NCBI GenBank assembly: GCA_963675135.1
Contig: OY776119.1
Span: forward strand, 79,291,727-79,355,726
Length of the DNA: 64,000 bases
Direction of reading: 5' to 3'
Origin: Galeopsis tetrahit
Taxonomy: Eukaryota > Streptophyta > Magnoliopsida > Lamiales > Lamiaceae
Shown: positions 1 through 11,709 of the stretch, one piece after another
Layout: each line of letters begins with the position of its first letter
Position numbering within the stretch: position 1 is the first letter of the stretch
The notes under the pieces: generated by a model
Databases searched by the model: none
The model's input: the letters and a program-made list of their open reading frames with translations, nothing else
What the model was told of the DNA's origin: nothing
Made by a program: the position numbers and the translations under genes

Positions 1-2
1 AT

Positions 3-3000
3 AGAAATCTGGGGAAACAACCTGTAAATCCTACAGTGGAAGATATCCCTCCCGTCCAGGAGGGGAACACGGCGGGTACCTTGGAAGCTTCGGGAAGTGG
101 TACAGATAAGGACACTCCACAACCCAATGCTCAACCGGAACTCTTCACTGTCTCTCAAGACCAATTGGACGTGATGATAGAGCAGGCAGTAGAAAGAATA
201 ATTACATCTCGTGGACTTCGCCCTCCTGGACCTACTCCACCAGTTAATGAAAGAACAAAGCAGAATCCCCCGGAACATGTCATCGATTCGGCTCCAGTCC
301 CTTCAAAGAATGAAGGTTTCCCCCAGAATCAAGAAGAAAGAGTGCCTTCGCAAGCTGAGAGAAGCGTCCTTGATCGCCCTCCTAGAAGAAATATCGAGAG
401 GATCCCTGGGGATACCACTCTGGATGCAGGGATAGGAGAAAGTACGGATGACACTTATCACGGAGCTGTTAGTGACCAAATACAGGCTCTACGGAAAGAA
501 ATGAAAGACATGCAGAAGCATATGAATGACAACGTAAGTAAACCTTCTTACGTTACTGGTTATCAATTTTCATCCACTATTTTACAAGATGAACTGCCTC
601 CTAATTTTAAATCTTTAAATTTCGAATATGATGGCACCACGGACCCTTATGAGCATCTGATGAGGTTCGAGAATGCCGCCCTATTGCATCGATACGGAGA
701 GGGCGTCAAGTGCAGGGTATTTCTGACTACCCTATCTAAAGCGGCACAGCAATGGTTCACCCAGCTAGGGCCAGATACTATCCATTCATGGTCGGAGTTC
801 AGTGAGCTATTCTTGCACCAATTTGCCAGCGCTAGGAGGCAACCTAGAGCCACCCTCACCTTGTTTAACATGCGACAAGGGGAGAATGAGAGTCTTCGGG
901 CTTTCTTGAAACGGTTCAACCAAGCGGCCTTAGAGGTACCAACAGCTTCTTCGGAGGTCAAAATCAATGCTCTCACTAATGGGCTGAGGGACGGAGACCT
1001 ATTTACGTCTCTAGCCAAGAAGCCAGTACGGACCTTTGACGAATTACTAAGGAGAGCAGAGAAATACCTCACCCTGGAGGAGGTGAGGAAGGCTAAGCGA
1101 TCGGAAACCAAGACGATAGTGGGTAATGGAGAACGAACAAGGGAGATAGTGCCGAGGAGGCCCAGTCCAGAAAGACATCGGAACGCGAGGGGGCCGGGAA
1201 ATATAAAAGGAGAGGAAGCTGCGCCCTGGAACTCCAGGGGAAGGATAAGGAGATATACCCCTCTAAGGATCGAGCCGGCAGAGGTTTTAGAAGTGGCAGG
1301 GGACCATCCCGATATGAAGTTCCCCTACTCACGAAACAGGGGCCCCCAGAACCCCAAGTCAGATAGATTCTGTAGATTCCATAATGACTATGGTCATGAC
1401 ACGAACCAATGCTGGCACCTGAAGGACGAAATAGAAAGAATGATTCAAGCAGGCCACCTAAAGGAATTTATTTTTAGAGATCGACAAGGTCCCAGAGGGC
1501 AGAAAAGAAAAGACCTTGAGGGCAAACCAGAGGAGAATAGAAGGGAACAGAGAAAGAGCACGGAAGATCAACCACCCCCTCCTCAAAAGAGGGGAACTAT
1601 TCATATGATTATGGGTGGCCCTGCTGACGGAGATTCCTTTAGACAAAGGAAGCAGAGCGTCAGGTCATTGAAGAGTGGAAGAGACATGGAATGCCGTGAA
1701 ATAGGAAAGATGACAACAGCTCCTGATATCCATTTCGGACCAGAAGACATTGGAGAACCCAGAGAGATACATAATGATGCCCTCGTCATTACCACGGATA
1801 TAGCGGGATATGATGTGGCTAGGATCTTTGTAGACACGGGAAGCTCCGCTGATATCATGTTCCTAGCGTGTTTTAAGAAGATGGAATTAAACATAAAACT
1901 CAGACCAGTGGAGACAGCCCTCTATGGATTTTCAGGGGGTGCCATTCAACCCCTTGGTTCAGCGTTATTACAGGTAGGGTTAGGAACCGCTCCTAACCGA
2001 CGCGTGCAAGTGATAGAGTTTTTGATAGTGGATGTCCCATCATCATATAATGTGGTGATGGGAAGACCGAGTTTGAATATCTTTCAGGCCGTGATTTCCA
2101 CCTTCCACATGAAGATGAAATTCCCTGCCTCGGGGGGTGTGGGAGAGATATGTGGAGACCAGTACCAGGCAAGGAAGTGTTACGTAGAATCGGTCAAGAT
2201 AGCAGACAGGGCCGTATTCCGAGGGATGGAGAGATTTAAGGGTGAAGACCCTGAGTTGAAAAAACAGAAAGTGGGTGAACTAATGCAAGAGCAACCCAAA
2301 GCCAAAGCAGATGAGGAATTAATGAACATCGAGCTCTACCCAGGAAAAGAGGGATTCACAACCAGGATAGGTACACACATGAACCCTGAGCTCCAGGGAA
2401 AGATGATACTCGCCCTCCAGGAGAATGCAGATATTTTTGCTTTCACGGCGACGGATATGACAGGTATCCCTCCAGAGATAGCAATGCATTACCTTAATGT
2501 GGATCCCAAAGCTAGGCCAGTGAAGCAGAAGTTAAGGAACTTTGGTAAGGAGAAAAATCTCATTGTGAAAGAGGAGATCGATAAGCTGTTGAGTGCAGGG
2601 CATGTGAAGAGGGTGCAGTTCCCGGAGTGGCTGTCAAATGCGGTGCTAGTATCTAAAGGAGCCGGCAAGTGGAGAATGTGTATCGATTTTAGAGATTTGA
2701 ATAAAGCATGCCCAAAGGATCACTATCCCCTACCCCGAATCGACCAGTTGGTAGATGCCACGTCTGGGTTTGAATTACTCAGCATGATGGATGCGTACCA
2801 AGGGTACCACCAAATCCAGTTGAACTCCCTTGATATACCAAAGGTATTCTTTATAGCGACATGTGGTACTTTCGGTTATGTACGTATGCCTTTTGGACTA
2901 ATAAATGCAGGAGCCACCTATCAAAGAATGGTAGACTCGGTGTTCCGAGGGCAGATAGGCAGGAACATGGAGGTTTACGTGGATGATATGCTGGCTAAAA

Positions 3001-4448
3001 GTGTCAAGGCAGAGGGACATATTGGCGACCTGAAGGAGATATTCCAGGTAATCCGAGAGAATGGTATTAAATTAAACTCTGCTAAATGTTCTTTTGGAGT
3101 AGGGTCAGGGAAATTCCTGGGATATATGGTGACTCAAAGAGGGATAGAAGTGAACCCTGCTAAGGTGAAGGCGGTGCTCGACATGCAGCCCCCTCGGAAT
3201 TTGAAGGAATTGCAAACCCTGAATGGTAGGATTGCAGCTCTCAGTAGGTTCATATCAAGGTCAGCAGAAAAGAGCCACCACTTCTTCAGAACATTAAGGA
3301 AGGGGTCAAGGTTCGAGTGGGATGACCAGTGTCAAAAGGCTTTCGAGGAACTCAAACTTCACCTTGAACAACTTCCGAAGTTGATGAAGCCCTCTCAGGG
3401 AGATGTATTGCTCTTATATCTCTCAGTAGGGGAACACTCCCTGAGCACTGCCCTGATGAAAGAGGAGGGTTCCACACAGCAACCTATATATTACGTGAGC
3501 AAGGTCATCCAAGGGGCAGAGATCAGGTACTCAGAGGTGGAGAAGGCAGCCCTGGCGGTGGTGGTAACGGCTAAGCGATTACGCCCCTACTTCCTGTCCT
3601 ATAAAGTTATGGTGCGAACTAATTTCCCTTTGAAGCAGACGTTAGGGAGAGCAGATTTATCAGGTAGAATGGTCAGATGGGCAGTGGAATTACAGGAATA
3701 CGATATTGATTATGAACCAAGAAGGGCCATCAAAGCCCAAGCTTTAGCAGACTTCATTCAAGAATCTACCAGAATGGAGGAGGAACAAGGTTGGAAGGTG
3801 TATGTTGATGGTTCAGCTTCGGCTGTAGGATGTGGAGCAGGGATAGTGTTGGTTGACCCTGAGGGCCAAGAAGTACAAGTAGCCATCAAATTCCGATTCT
3901 CAACCTCAAACAACGGTGCAGAGTATGAAGCCCTGATTAGAGGGGCTAACATAGCAGCAGATTTAGGGGCACAAAAAGTCACCCTATACTCCGACTCACA
4001 GTTGATAGTACAACAGGTCAAGGGGGAGTATCTCGCCAAGGATGAAAGGATGATCGCCTACCTAGAACAGGTAAAGAAGTTAAAGAATAAATTCCAGACC
4101 TTTGAAGTAATACAAGTACCAAGAGAAGAGAATGAAAAAGCAGATGGGCTATCTAAGCTGGCCAGTTCCACTGAATTTGAGGGACACGGAAAAATAACCT
4201 TGTTAGTGGCGGACCAATTAGCCACCGAGACCCTGGTCGGAGAAATAACAGCAGGAGATGACTGGAGGAGCGAGATTTGGGAAGAGTTGAACAGAGGACA
4301 GGTGACTTCAATGTCCAGAGAAGCCAAAGCTTGGAGAAGGAAATATTGTATTTTGGGAGACCAATTATACAAGAGATCCTTCGCTCAACCTTATTTGAAA
4401 TGCCTTTCGAAAAGAGAAGCAGAGCTAGTGATTAAGGATATTCATGAA
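3..4448 (+). CDS. gag-pol: Gypsy gag-protease-RT-dual RNase H polyprotein (partial at both ends)
   Basis: One frame is open from the left window edge to the Copia A insertion; the reading frame clearly enters from outside, so the true start is not here. Numbering residues from position 36, there is a retrotransposon gag domain (about 190-340), a gag zinc knuckle of form C-x2-H-x4-H-x4-C near residue 446, an aspartic protease with DTG near 600, reverse transcriptase with YVDD near 981, a degenerate gypsy RNase H (about 1100-1240), and a second archaeal-type RNase H from about 1253 with acidic residues at D1258, E1296 and D1320. The frame runs 18 nt into Copia A (stop at 4464-4466). No internal stop or frameshift is present, so the coding region was intact when A landed. 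The break falls in the zinc finger of integrase. Confidence 0.93.
4444..4448. repeat. Target-site duplication of Copia A, left copy (ATGAA)
   Basis: ATGAA lies directly before the TG of the left LTR and recurs at 18490-18494 directly after the CA of the right LTR. This fixes both ends of element A and shows it entered the gypsy integrase by normal integration. Confidence 0.97.
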
Positions 4449-6155
4449 TGTTGGTCCCAAAGTTGAGTTAAGATTGAGTAAGCTAAGAAAGTCTAGAGGG
4501 GAGGGGTGAATAGACTTTCAAAAATCTTTCAAAATATCAGAATATGCAATGCGGAATTTAGTCTTCTTATGTACTGTACTGTGCTTACTCAGCTCAGATC
4601 AGTACTTTCAGAATAATATGGGCCTTACTAGTTTATACTCAACTTTTCTATAGATCTTTATCTTTGTTAATTCTTAATGTTCTTGGTCAAACAATTCAAA
4701 CAAATATCAAACAGTGAATGTAAAGAACACAGAATTTTATAGTGGTTCGACAAATGTCTACATCCACTCTCACAACTCCAGTTGTGAAGTTTTATTACTC
4801 TTCCTTCTTGAGTTTCTTGTGGCTTAAAGTCCCAAGATTAAGACTTTGATCTTATCGATTATACCTCTAGGTATATCTTCGATCTACTAGTAATTCTACA
4901 AGTAACTAGCACACTTGTTTTACAAAATACAAACTTAAACTTGAAAAGTAAAACTTCTCTTTGAATAGCCTTTGATTCTTCTCTTCAATTCAGTGGCTCT
5001 TCTCTTCTTTAATCTCCTTCAACTCTGTGAGTTTTTCCTTGTGCTCTGTAGACTTAGATTGCTTGTAAACGCTTTAAGATCAGTAATTGCTCAGTAGTAG
5101 CAGTCGTCTCTTCAAGTAGGAGATCATACAGTATTTATAGAACTTAGTATGACAGTTAGCAGTTTGTGAACTAACTCTCAACTAACTCTAAAACTGTTTT
5201 TGTAACTTCTTCTTGTAACCGACTTCGTAACTTCCTTCCAAGTCAGCATATCTTCAATAAATCTTCAGTTACTCTTTACATAAGTTTTCCAAACTTATTC
5301 TTCAATTTCACCAAATCAGCACAGTAACTTACTGTTCTGATTTTTACTCTTCGGATTTTACTGTTCGGATTTTACTCTGCTGAGTCAGTCAGCACAGTAA
5401 CTTAACACCTTTCAAAACTTCTCCAGAATTCCTTCTAAGCTCTTCTTCAACTCTTCTTTGAAGTCTTCTTAGTCTGAAGTAGTCTTCTGAGTCTTCATTA
5501 GTCTTCTGGTCTTCTTCTAATCTAGTTCTAATCTACTGTTCTGAACTTTTACAATGCTGAATACAATAAAATACAAACTTACAAATATAAAACCTATCTA
5601 TACATCAACTGAACTATATACAGATGAGTATATCTAAGTCCTATACTATAAGCTGTCTATACAATACAAATCATCAGCTTAGTTCCTAACAGTTCATATA
5701 TCAGATCAGTAACCAATAAGATCAGTAACTCATAAGATCAGTAAATACTAAGATCAGTAAACACTTAAGATCAGTAACTTACATATAAGACAAGTAAGCA
5801 TATAAGATCAGTAAGTATATCAGATCAGTAACTCAGATTTCAAATATCTCATATAAGATCACTAAAAATATTCTAAGTTTCCATACTCAGATCAGTAATC
5901 TTATTTCAATATTACTCAGTTAAGATCAGTAACTTTATTCTTACTATTACTCAATAAGATCAGTAAACTTATTTCAGTTAGCATTAAGATCAGTAATCTC
6001 AATTCAAGTTTCTCATCAGATTAGTAAGCTTAGATTCAGATGACTTAGTTAAGATGACTTAGAACCACATATATCACTAACTTTAAGTTGCTTTTGGCCA
6101 TCAAAACATACTTTCATCAACTAGAACATTGTTTATAAGGATTCATATCCCAACA
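4449..6155 (-). repeat. Copia A 3' LTR (left, 1707 bp)
   Basis: In the sense (minus) direction it begins TGTTGGGATATG and ends GGGACCAACA. It matches 16783-18489 over its whole length. The TATA-like CTATAAATA (minus strand, 5132-5140) lies well inside. The U3 part (about 5700-6020 here) holds about a dozen AGATCAGTA motifs, i.e. TACTGATCT in the sense direction. Confidence 0.96.
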
Positions 6156-6169
6156 ATTTCCCCCTTTTT
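6156..6169 (-). promoter_or_regulatory. Polypurine tract of Copia A
   Basis: On the minus strand AAAAAGGGGGAAAT abuts the TG of the 3' LTR. This is the expected plus-strand DNA primer site, and it is identical in sequence and position to that of Copia B. Confidence 0.93.
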
Positions 6170-6391
6170 GATGAAGCCAAAACTACTTAAATGTTAATAA
6201 ATCAGTAGTTAAGTATGTAGTCAATCATAACAGTTCATCAATTCAGAAATCATATCATATTCACAATCAAATCAGATATTTCACATATTACACATACTAA
6301 CAAAATATGAAATGATCACAAAATATAAAAATAAAGATTAAGGATAGAAATGTTATCTTCTGAGCTTGTCCTTCATCTTCATTCTGCATCT

Positions 6392-9300
6392 TCAGATTCT
6401 GAATGCCACATACATTCTTGCCTTGATATCCATCATGTGCTGATGGTCAGTGATTCCTTCTTCCTTAATGATCTCAGCAATAATGTTGTTGATCTCTTTG
6501 TAATCAGGTTCTCCATTTTCCAGTCTTGGAGGTTCCCAATTAGGTTCTTCAGGACACAATATTTTTGTTCCAGCACGATTAGCAACCTGTGCTATGTCTT
6601 CCCAGAACTCTTGGTCAATATTCAGCATGAATTCTTCAAAATCAATAAATTCTGCTTCCTTGCTCGAATGATCACCAAACTTCTTCACAATGAAGTTTGC
6701 AATCTGCCATTTCTTCTTTAAATTCTTCCAGTATTCCATATGTTCTGTCAACACAATGAAATCCACAAAGTTTTCATCTTGAAAATCTTTGTCAAACTGT
6801 TTTCCTTCAGCTTTCTTTTGAGCATTCATCTTTTTCTTCAAAGCTGCAACTCGATTATCAAATCTTGTCTTCAAGAACTTGACATCCTTTTCTTTCTTCT
6901 TTTTCAAGTTTTCTTCTTCACTTGTCATAACAGCTTTCATTTTGCTTTTTGATCTAGTCATTCTTCCAGCTTCTTCTTCTTGTTGTTCTTCATCAGACAG
7001 AACTAACTTCCTCTTCTTCTGACTTGAACTTCCAGCAATATCAGGTCTTTTCTCAACAATCTCTTGACCTTGTTGCTTCTGTTGCTTCCTTTGTTTCAGC
7101 TTCTCATTCAGAATTTCAATTTGCTCTTTTAACTCATTCTGACTCACAACCAACTGAGCTTGTTGTGACTGTGTTTGTTCCATTACTTCCCTTGTCCTAT
7201 CTTCCCCCTTTTTGGCTTCATCATGCCACTCTTTCAAGGAAGATATGTGTTGCTCCAGCTTTTTATGCAACACTTGAGACAGGTTTCTTTCTTGTACTCT
7301 ATGAAGGTCAAAAATTTTGGACATTGTATGCTCCATTACCTTTTCATAAGAGTGTTCAGAATGCATCTTGTTCATTCTCTCAGTAGCTTCTTGGAACATC
7401 TTTACAGCATCTTCCAACTTTGCCTGAAGCTCTGCATTCTGCTTTTTCAACCTTCCAAAGTCAGAATTTTCAGTTTCTTTCTCAATAGGACCTGTTCTGA
7501 TCTGCTCTTGCACATCCTCAAGAACAATAGGATCAGTAGAGTGAATTGGAATGCTTTCCATCTCTTCAGCATTTACATCCTGATTTTCAACAACTTCAGT
7601 TTCTTCAATCACAACAGTGTTCTCAAACACCTCTGTTGCATTGACAATGTCTTCATCAATATCCATATAATCTTTCTCAGCAGCAGTTTCAGTGTCATCA
7701 AGACCTTTCTCTTCACTAAACAAATCTTCATCAGAGTTAGGAGTTGCAATCTTCTCAACAGTGTACTTGATTCCTGTTAATCTCTCTACAAGAAGTACCA
7801 CAGATTCTGGAGTGACTAACTCAAGAAAAGAGTTAACACCAGCTGCTTGCATCTGCTCTGCTTCCCAATCATCAAAGATTGAAGCACTTCCCATACCTTC
7901 CATTATAGCCAAATTCTCCTTCAAAGTACTCCTCTTAAGATACACCCATGTGCCTATCCTAAGGAGTTTCTCAAACTCAACGGAGCTCTCATCCAATCTA
8001 GGAAATTGCTTTAACAAAGCTATCCTCAAATCTATCCTGATTCTATCCTCTTTATCACATATAGTGTACTCCATCAACTCAGCAGGTTTAGGAGTAATAA
8101 ATTCAGGTTCAGGAGATGATGAAATGTCAATTGGTTCAGAAAAAGGCTCAAATTCATGTTCAGTAGAGTGAGCATGAACCTGTATTGGGGATTGATGTGG
8201 TGAAGGTTGATGTGAAGTTTGATGTTGAGGGCTAGGAATTGAAGTAGACTCAAAGTTAGTGTTCTGAGGTGATGAATGGGGAGTGTTCTGAGTCTCAGAA
8301 AAATAGTGATCTGATCTTCCAGAACATGAAGGTTGAGGGTTTTGGGTTTCAGTTTGGCTTGTTTCAGAGTTTGAAGGGGTAGGGGAGACAACAATCAATT
8401 TCCTCCTAACACTCCTTGTCTTAGTCCTTTTATGAACAGCAATAGGACTAGGAACACTAACCTCTTGCTCATCCGAGCTTGATTGCACTACAGTTTCAAC
8501 AAATCTAACTGTTGGTTCTGAGGCAGCTGTAGCAGACCTTCCTCTCCTAGGTCTAGTACTGATCGGATCATGCCTTGCCTTTGACCTAACTTCAGGCTGA
8601 TTGTCCTCCGATTGGTACATTGAAGCTCCAGACTCTTCTGCTTCAATCTCTTGAGAGTGTTCCAAGGGGTTCTCTTGTTCAAACTGAACAGACTCCTTCT
8701 TCATCAAGAATTTCCCATGATGGAATTTCTTGGGATTACTCCAATATGGCTTTTTCACCAGCTGAGGCAGTAAGAAACTCGGCTTGCTTCCAAACCCTAA
8801 TTTTGATTTAATTGAGAATTCCATTGTATCCTCATCAAACAAAACTTTTTCCTTTTCAGTCAGCAGCATTTCCAAGAAGAATCCTTGCCAATCACCTTGC
8901 ACTCTGTCGATGATTGCAGCCATAATTCTAATCTTGAAACTTGATAAGGCATCCTGGCTATGATGTTGCCCTAACAAGCACTTTCCGGCTATATCCATAA
9001 AAAATTGAAGACCTGTAGGAAGAACATCCTTCTTCAGATTAGTCAAGGTCTCTGTCTCAACACCTGACCATCTTCCCACACACTCCTTTTCCTCTCCAGC
9101 TTTGTAGGTCAAAATATCCACTGGGCCTTGTGGTAAATCCAACATCACTTCGAGGATGTCCCTAGTAATTGTGACCTTGTGCCCAGCAAGCATGGAGTGA
9201 ACACCATTTTTATCACCTTGAAGTTGTAAATAAAATTCCACAGCTTCCGGTTCGTAGACATTCATGGGAAATGATTCCAGAAATTTTCGTATTCCGTACT

Positions 9301-9457
9301 CTTCACACATAGTTAGAATGGCTTGATTTTCAGCACTGTGTCGGCCATTGAAATAGACAGCGTTCTCCACGAAAATGCCCTTCTTGCGAATCCACAAATT
9401 CGAATCGAATGTTCCTGCAACTTGGTTAGCTTCATTGATAATATTAATGGTTGCCAT
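6392..9457 (-). CDS. Copia A third ORF (ORF3), 1021-aa accessory protein
   Basis: The ORF lies between pol and the 3' LTR, the position of the env-like ORF of Sirevirus elements. The ATG at 9457 has a good context (CAAATGGC). Seen in the protein: an N-terminal region (1-260) resembling the 'putative plant transposon protein' domain (EFY... GHKVTITRDIL... LP pattern); a Ser/Pro/Gln-rich stretch (270-450); a second conserved block (about 455-565); an acidic stretch (570-660); a coiled coil (about 665-800); a Lys-rich, NLS-like segment (810-880); and a conserved C-terminus. I see no signal peptide or membrane helix, so an envelope role is not supported. The homologue in Copia B keeps its frame despite in-frame indels, which suggests past selection on the protein. 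Function unknown. Confidence 0.85.
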   Translation of the reverse strand: MATINIINEANQVAGTFDSNLWIRKKGIFVENAVYFNGRHSAENQAILTMCEEYGIRKFLESFPMNVYEPEAVEFYLQLQGDKNGVHSMLAGHKVTITRDILEVMLDLPQGPVDILTYKAGEEKECVGRWSGVETETLTNLKKDVLPTGLQFFMDIAGKCLLGQHHSQDALSSFKIRIMAAIIDRVQGDWQGFFLEMLLTEKEKVLFDEDTMEFSIKSKLGFGSKPSFLLPQLVKKPYWSNPKKFHHGKFLMKKESVQFEQENPLEHSQEIEAEESGASMYQSEDNQPEVRSKARHDPISTRPRRGRSATAASEPTVRFVETVVQSSSDEQEVSVPSPIAVHKRTKTRSVRRKLIVVSPTPSNSETSQTETQNPQPSCSGRSDHYFSETQNTPHSSPQNTNFESTSIPSPQHQTSHQPSPHQSPIQVHAHSTEHEFEPFSEPIDISSSPEPEFITPKPAELMEYTICDKEDRIRIDLRIALLKQFPRLDESSVEFEKLLRIGTWVYLKRSTLKENLAIMEGMGSASIFDDWEAEQMQAAGVNSFLELVTPESVVLLVERLTGIKYTVEKIATPNSDEDLFSEEKGLDDTETAAEKDYMDIDEDIVNATEVFENTVVIEETEVVENQDVNAEEMESIPIHSTDPIVLEDVQEQIRTGPIEKETENSDFGRLKKQNAELQAKLEDAVKMFQEATERMNKMHSEHSYEKVMEHTMSKIFDLHRVQERNLSQVLHKKLEQHISSLKEWHDEAKKGEDRTREVMEQTQSQQAQLVVSQNELKEQIEILNEKLKQRKQQKQQGQEIVEKRPDIAGSSSQKKRKLVLSDEEQQEEEAGRMTRSKSKMKAVMTSEEENLKKKKEKDVKFLKTRFDNRVAALKKKMNAQKKAEGKQFDKDFQDENFVDFIVLTEHMEYWKNLKKKWQIANFIVKKFGDHSSKEAEFIDFEEFMLNIDQEFWEDIAQVANRAGTKILCPEEPNWEPPRLENGEPDYKEINNIIAEIIKEEGITDHQHMMDIKARMYVAFRI

Positions 9458-10717
9458 TTGAGAATTTTGTAGAAATCAGATTTTCAGAAGTTATGAAGTT
9501 AAGAAATTTTCAGAAATGAACTCGTAAGAACGAAGAAGATGAAGTGTGATCGTTTTTGTTAAATTCAAAACCAATCTAGGGCTAGGATTGAATTAGATTA
9601 TTACAAAGAATGGTTGGGATTAAGTCTCGAATTTCGAGTTAAACAATAATTGTTCACATTCTAGTAACATTCTTAATTTTTGGAGCCAACTTGTGTTTGA
9701 TAAATACACCACAATTTTTAGGTTTAGAAATAGAGGAGTGTATTAATCTTCTCTATTAGTAATCTAAAAATATGAACAATTTTTGACTTAGAGAAATCTA
9801 AACCAAAAGACTGTTCTGATGCAAATCAGCACAGTAGTTTCCAAAACTATTTCACTTCATTTTCTTACAAGTATATAAAGAAAATATCACTTATCTGGAT
9901 CAGCTGAGTACTGTGATCAGCTGAGTAACCTTTTTAGAAATCAGATCAGTAGATGAATCAGCACAGTAATCCTCAGATCAGTAGATGGGTCAGCACAGTA
10001 ATCCTCAGATCAGTACCCAAATTTCCTGATTTCATCTTTTTGATATCAGCACAGTAATCCTTAGATCAGTACTGTGTCAGATTAGTAGATTTCTTGTAGA
10101 CAGATTAGTTGTAAACAAATCTTTCTGTAGACAGATTAGTCTGTAATCAGATTAGTTCTGTAGAATAACTGAATTGTAATCAGATCAGTACTGTAGACAA
10201 AGAAGCTTTGTAATCAATACAGTTCTGTAGACAAGTCAATTCATTAATCAGAATAAATCTGTAGACTGCTATGTTCTGTAATCAGATCAGATTAGTAAAT
10301 TTTTCAAATCTGTAATCAGATCAGTTCCCCCTTCAATGGAGAATTCCTCTTCTGTGCCTGTTTCACCTTGGTAGAAGTGTTAGTTCATGAGATATAAGTG
10401 TAAAACAGTACAGATTAGTAACAATATGTTTTAATTTAATGATCACATCAAGGTTTATGCTAAAGTGACTTAGTGATCTGAGTCAACAAAAGGATCTTTA
10501 AGAAATCACAGATTCCCCCTTAATTTGTGTTCTCAGTGTCCCTCAGCTTTACCAGCTTCCTCATTGGGATGAAGGTCACTTTAGTAACCTTGTTACCTGT
10601 TTTAGTGATCTGACATTGGATTGTCTCTTCTGACTTTTAAGTTTTGATGTACTGCTCTTAGTTTCTGCTTCATGTCCTTCTTGGTATAAGATCAGTACCT
10701 GAAATGTTAGCACAGTT
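9458..10717 (-). other. Copia A spacer between pol and ORF3, motif-rich, non-coding
   Basis: The 1.26 kb between the end of pol and the ORF3 start has no long ORF. Between about 9900 and 10330 it holds many AGATCAGTA/CAGATTAGTA words and CAGCACAGTAATCC blocks (sense: TACTGATCT, GGATTACTGTGCTG), like those of the U3 region. It may contain signals for ORF3 expression; this is inference. About 515 bp of it (9416-9930, including the ORF3 start) is missing from Copia B. Confidence 0.6.
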
Positions 10718-11665
10718 CTATATACAAATAGAATCCATATCTATCAATCCTAAACTAATGCACAATTCTCTGAATCTCACTTCAGCCAATGGTTTTGTAA
10801 AAATGTCAGCTCTTTGAATATCAGTATGAATCTTTTCCATTCTAATATTCTTCTTTTCAACATGATCCCTAATAAAATGATGCCTAATGTCAACATGTTT
10901 GCATCTAGTATGTAGAACAGGATTTTGAGTGATGGCAATGGCACTATTACTGTCACAATATATAGGTACATTAGATTCTACAACATTGTAGTCTCTGAGT
11001 TGTTGTAGTAGCCAAAGAAGCTGACTACAACAACTACCTGCAGCCATATATTCTGCTTCAGTAGTAGAAGTTGCCACACTTGTTTGTTTCTTTGAAAACC
11101 ATGAAATGAGCTTAGTTCCTAAGAATTGACATGAACATGAAGTAGATTTTCTATCTATTTTGCAACCTCCAAAGTCCGAGTCTGAATAACCACTTAAAGA
11201 TATATCATCATCTGCAGGATACCATAATCCTCGATTAATGGTCCCCTTTAGATATTTCAATATCCTTTTAGCAGCTTCTAGATGACTTTCCTTGGGGTTT
11301 GCTTGAAATCTTGCACATACTCCAACAGAAAAAGCAATATCAGGTCTGCTGGCAGTTAGATAGAGTAGAGAGCCAATTAAAGCACGATAGTGAGGTTGGT
11401 CAGAAGACTTACCTCCTTCATCAGGATCCATTCTGTATGTAGGTTGCATGGGCACACCAACTGTCTTACAGGTTTTAATACCAAATTTATCTAGCAAATT
11501 CTTAGTGTACTTTGCTTGATTTATAAAGATACCTTCTGAAGTTTGTTTTACTTGAAGACCAAGAAAATATGTCATTTCTCCCATTATAGACATTTCAAAT
11601 TTACTTTGCATGAGTGTAGAAAAGCTTTCACTCAAGTTTTTGTTGGGTGATCCGAAGATAATATC
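10718..11665 (-). pseudogene. pol: Copia A pol, 3' part: RT C-terminus and RNase H (out of frame)
   Basis: The frame encodes DIIFGSPN (the second half of the RT active-site region), the rest of RT, and Copia RNase H with SDSDFGG, STTEAEYMA and YCDSNSAI motifs, ending at the same place as the Copia B pol. It is in a different frame from the 5' part because of the 44-nt segment at 11666-11709. One RNase H glycine (RKSTSG in B) is Cys here. Confidence 0.9.
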
Positions 11666-11709
11666 AAGCCCCCCCATCTTCCGCATATCTTGCTCATCCG
11701 ACATGGCAA
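11666..11709 (-). other. 44-nt foreign segment replacing 4 nt in the RT YVDD motif of Copia A
   Basis: Copia B has a continuous YVDDIIFG coding sequence here. In A the codons for the first Asp are replaced by 44 nt containing a run of seven G (minus strand), a net gain of 40 nt. This shifts the frame and removes the YVDD site. The origin of the segment is not known to me. Confidence 0.9.

Noticed and set aside
7024..8811. Plus-strand frames opposite ORF3 of Copia A, and the matching minus-strand frames opposite ORF3 of B
   Set aside because: They are shadows of a low-complexity coding strand, with hydrophobic Ser/Phe/Leu-rich translations and no domain.
6392..9457. Calling ORF3 an envelope gene because of its position
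   Set aside because: No signal peptide, no membrane segment and no fusion-like stretch are visible; the domain resemblance is to plant transposon proteins.
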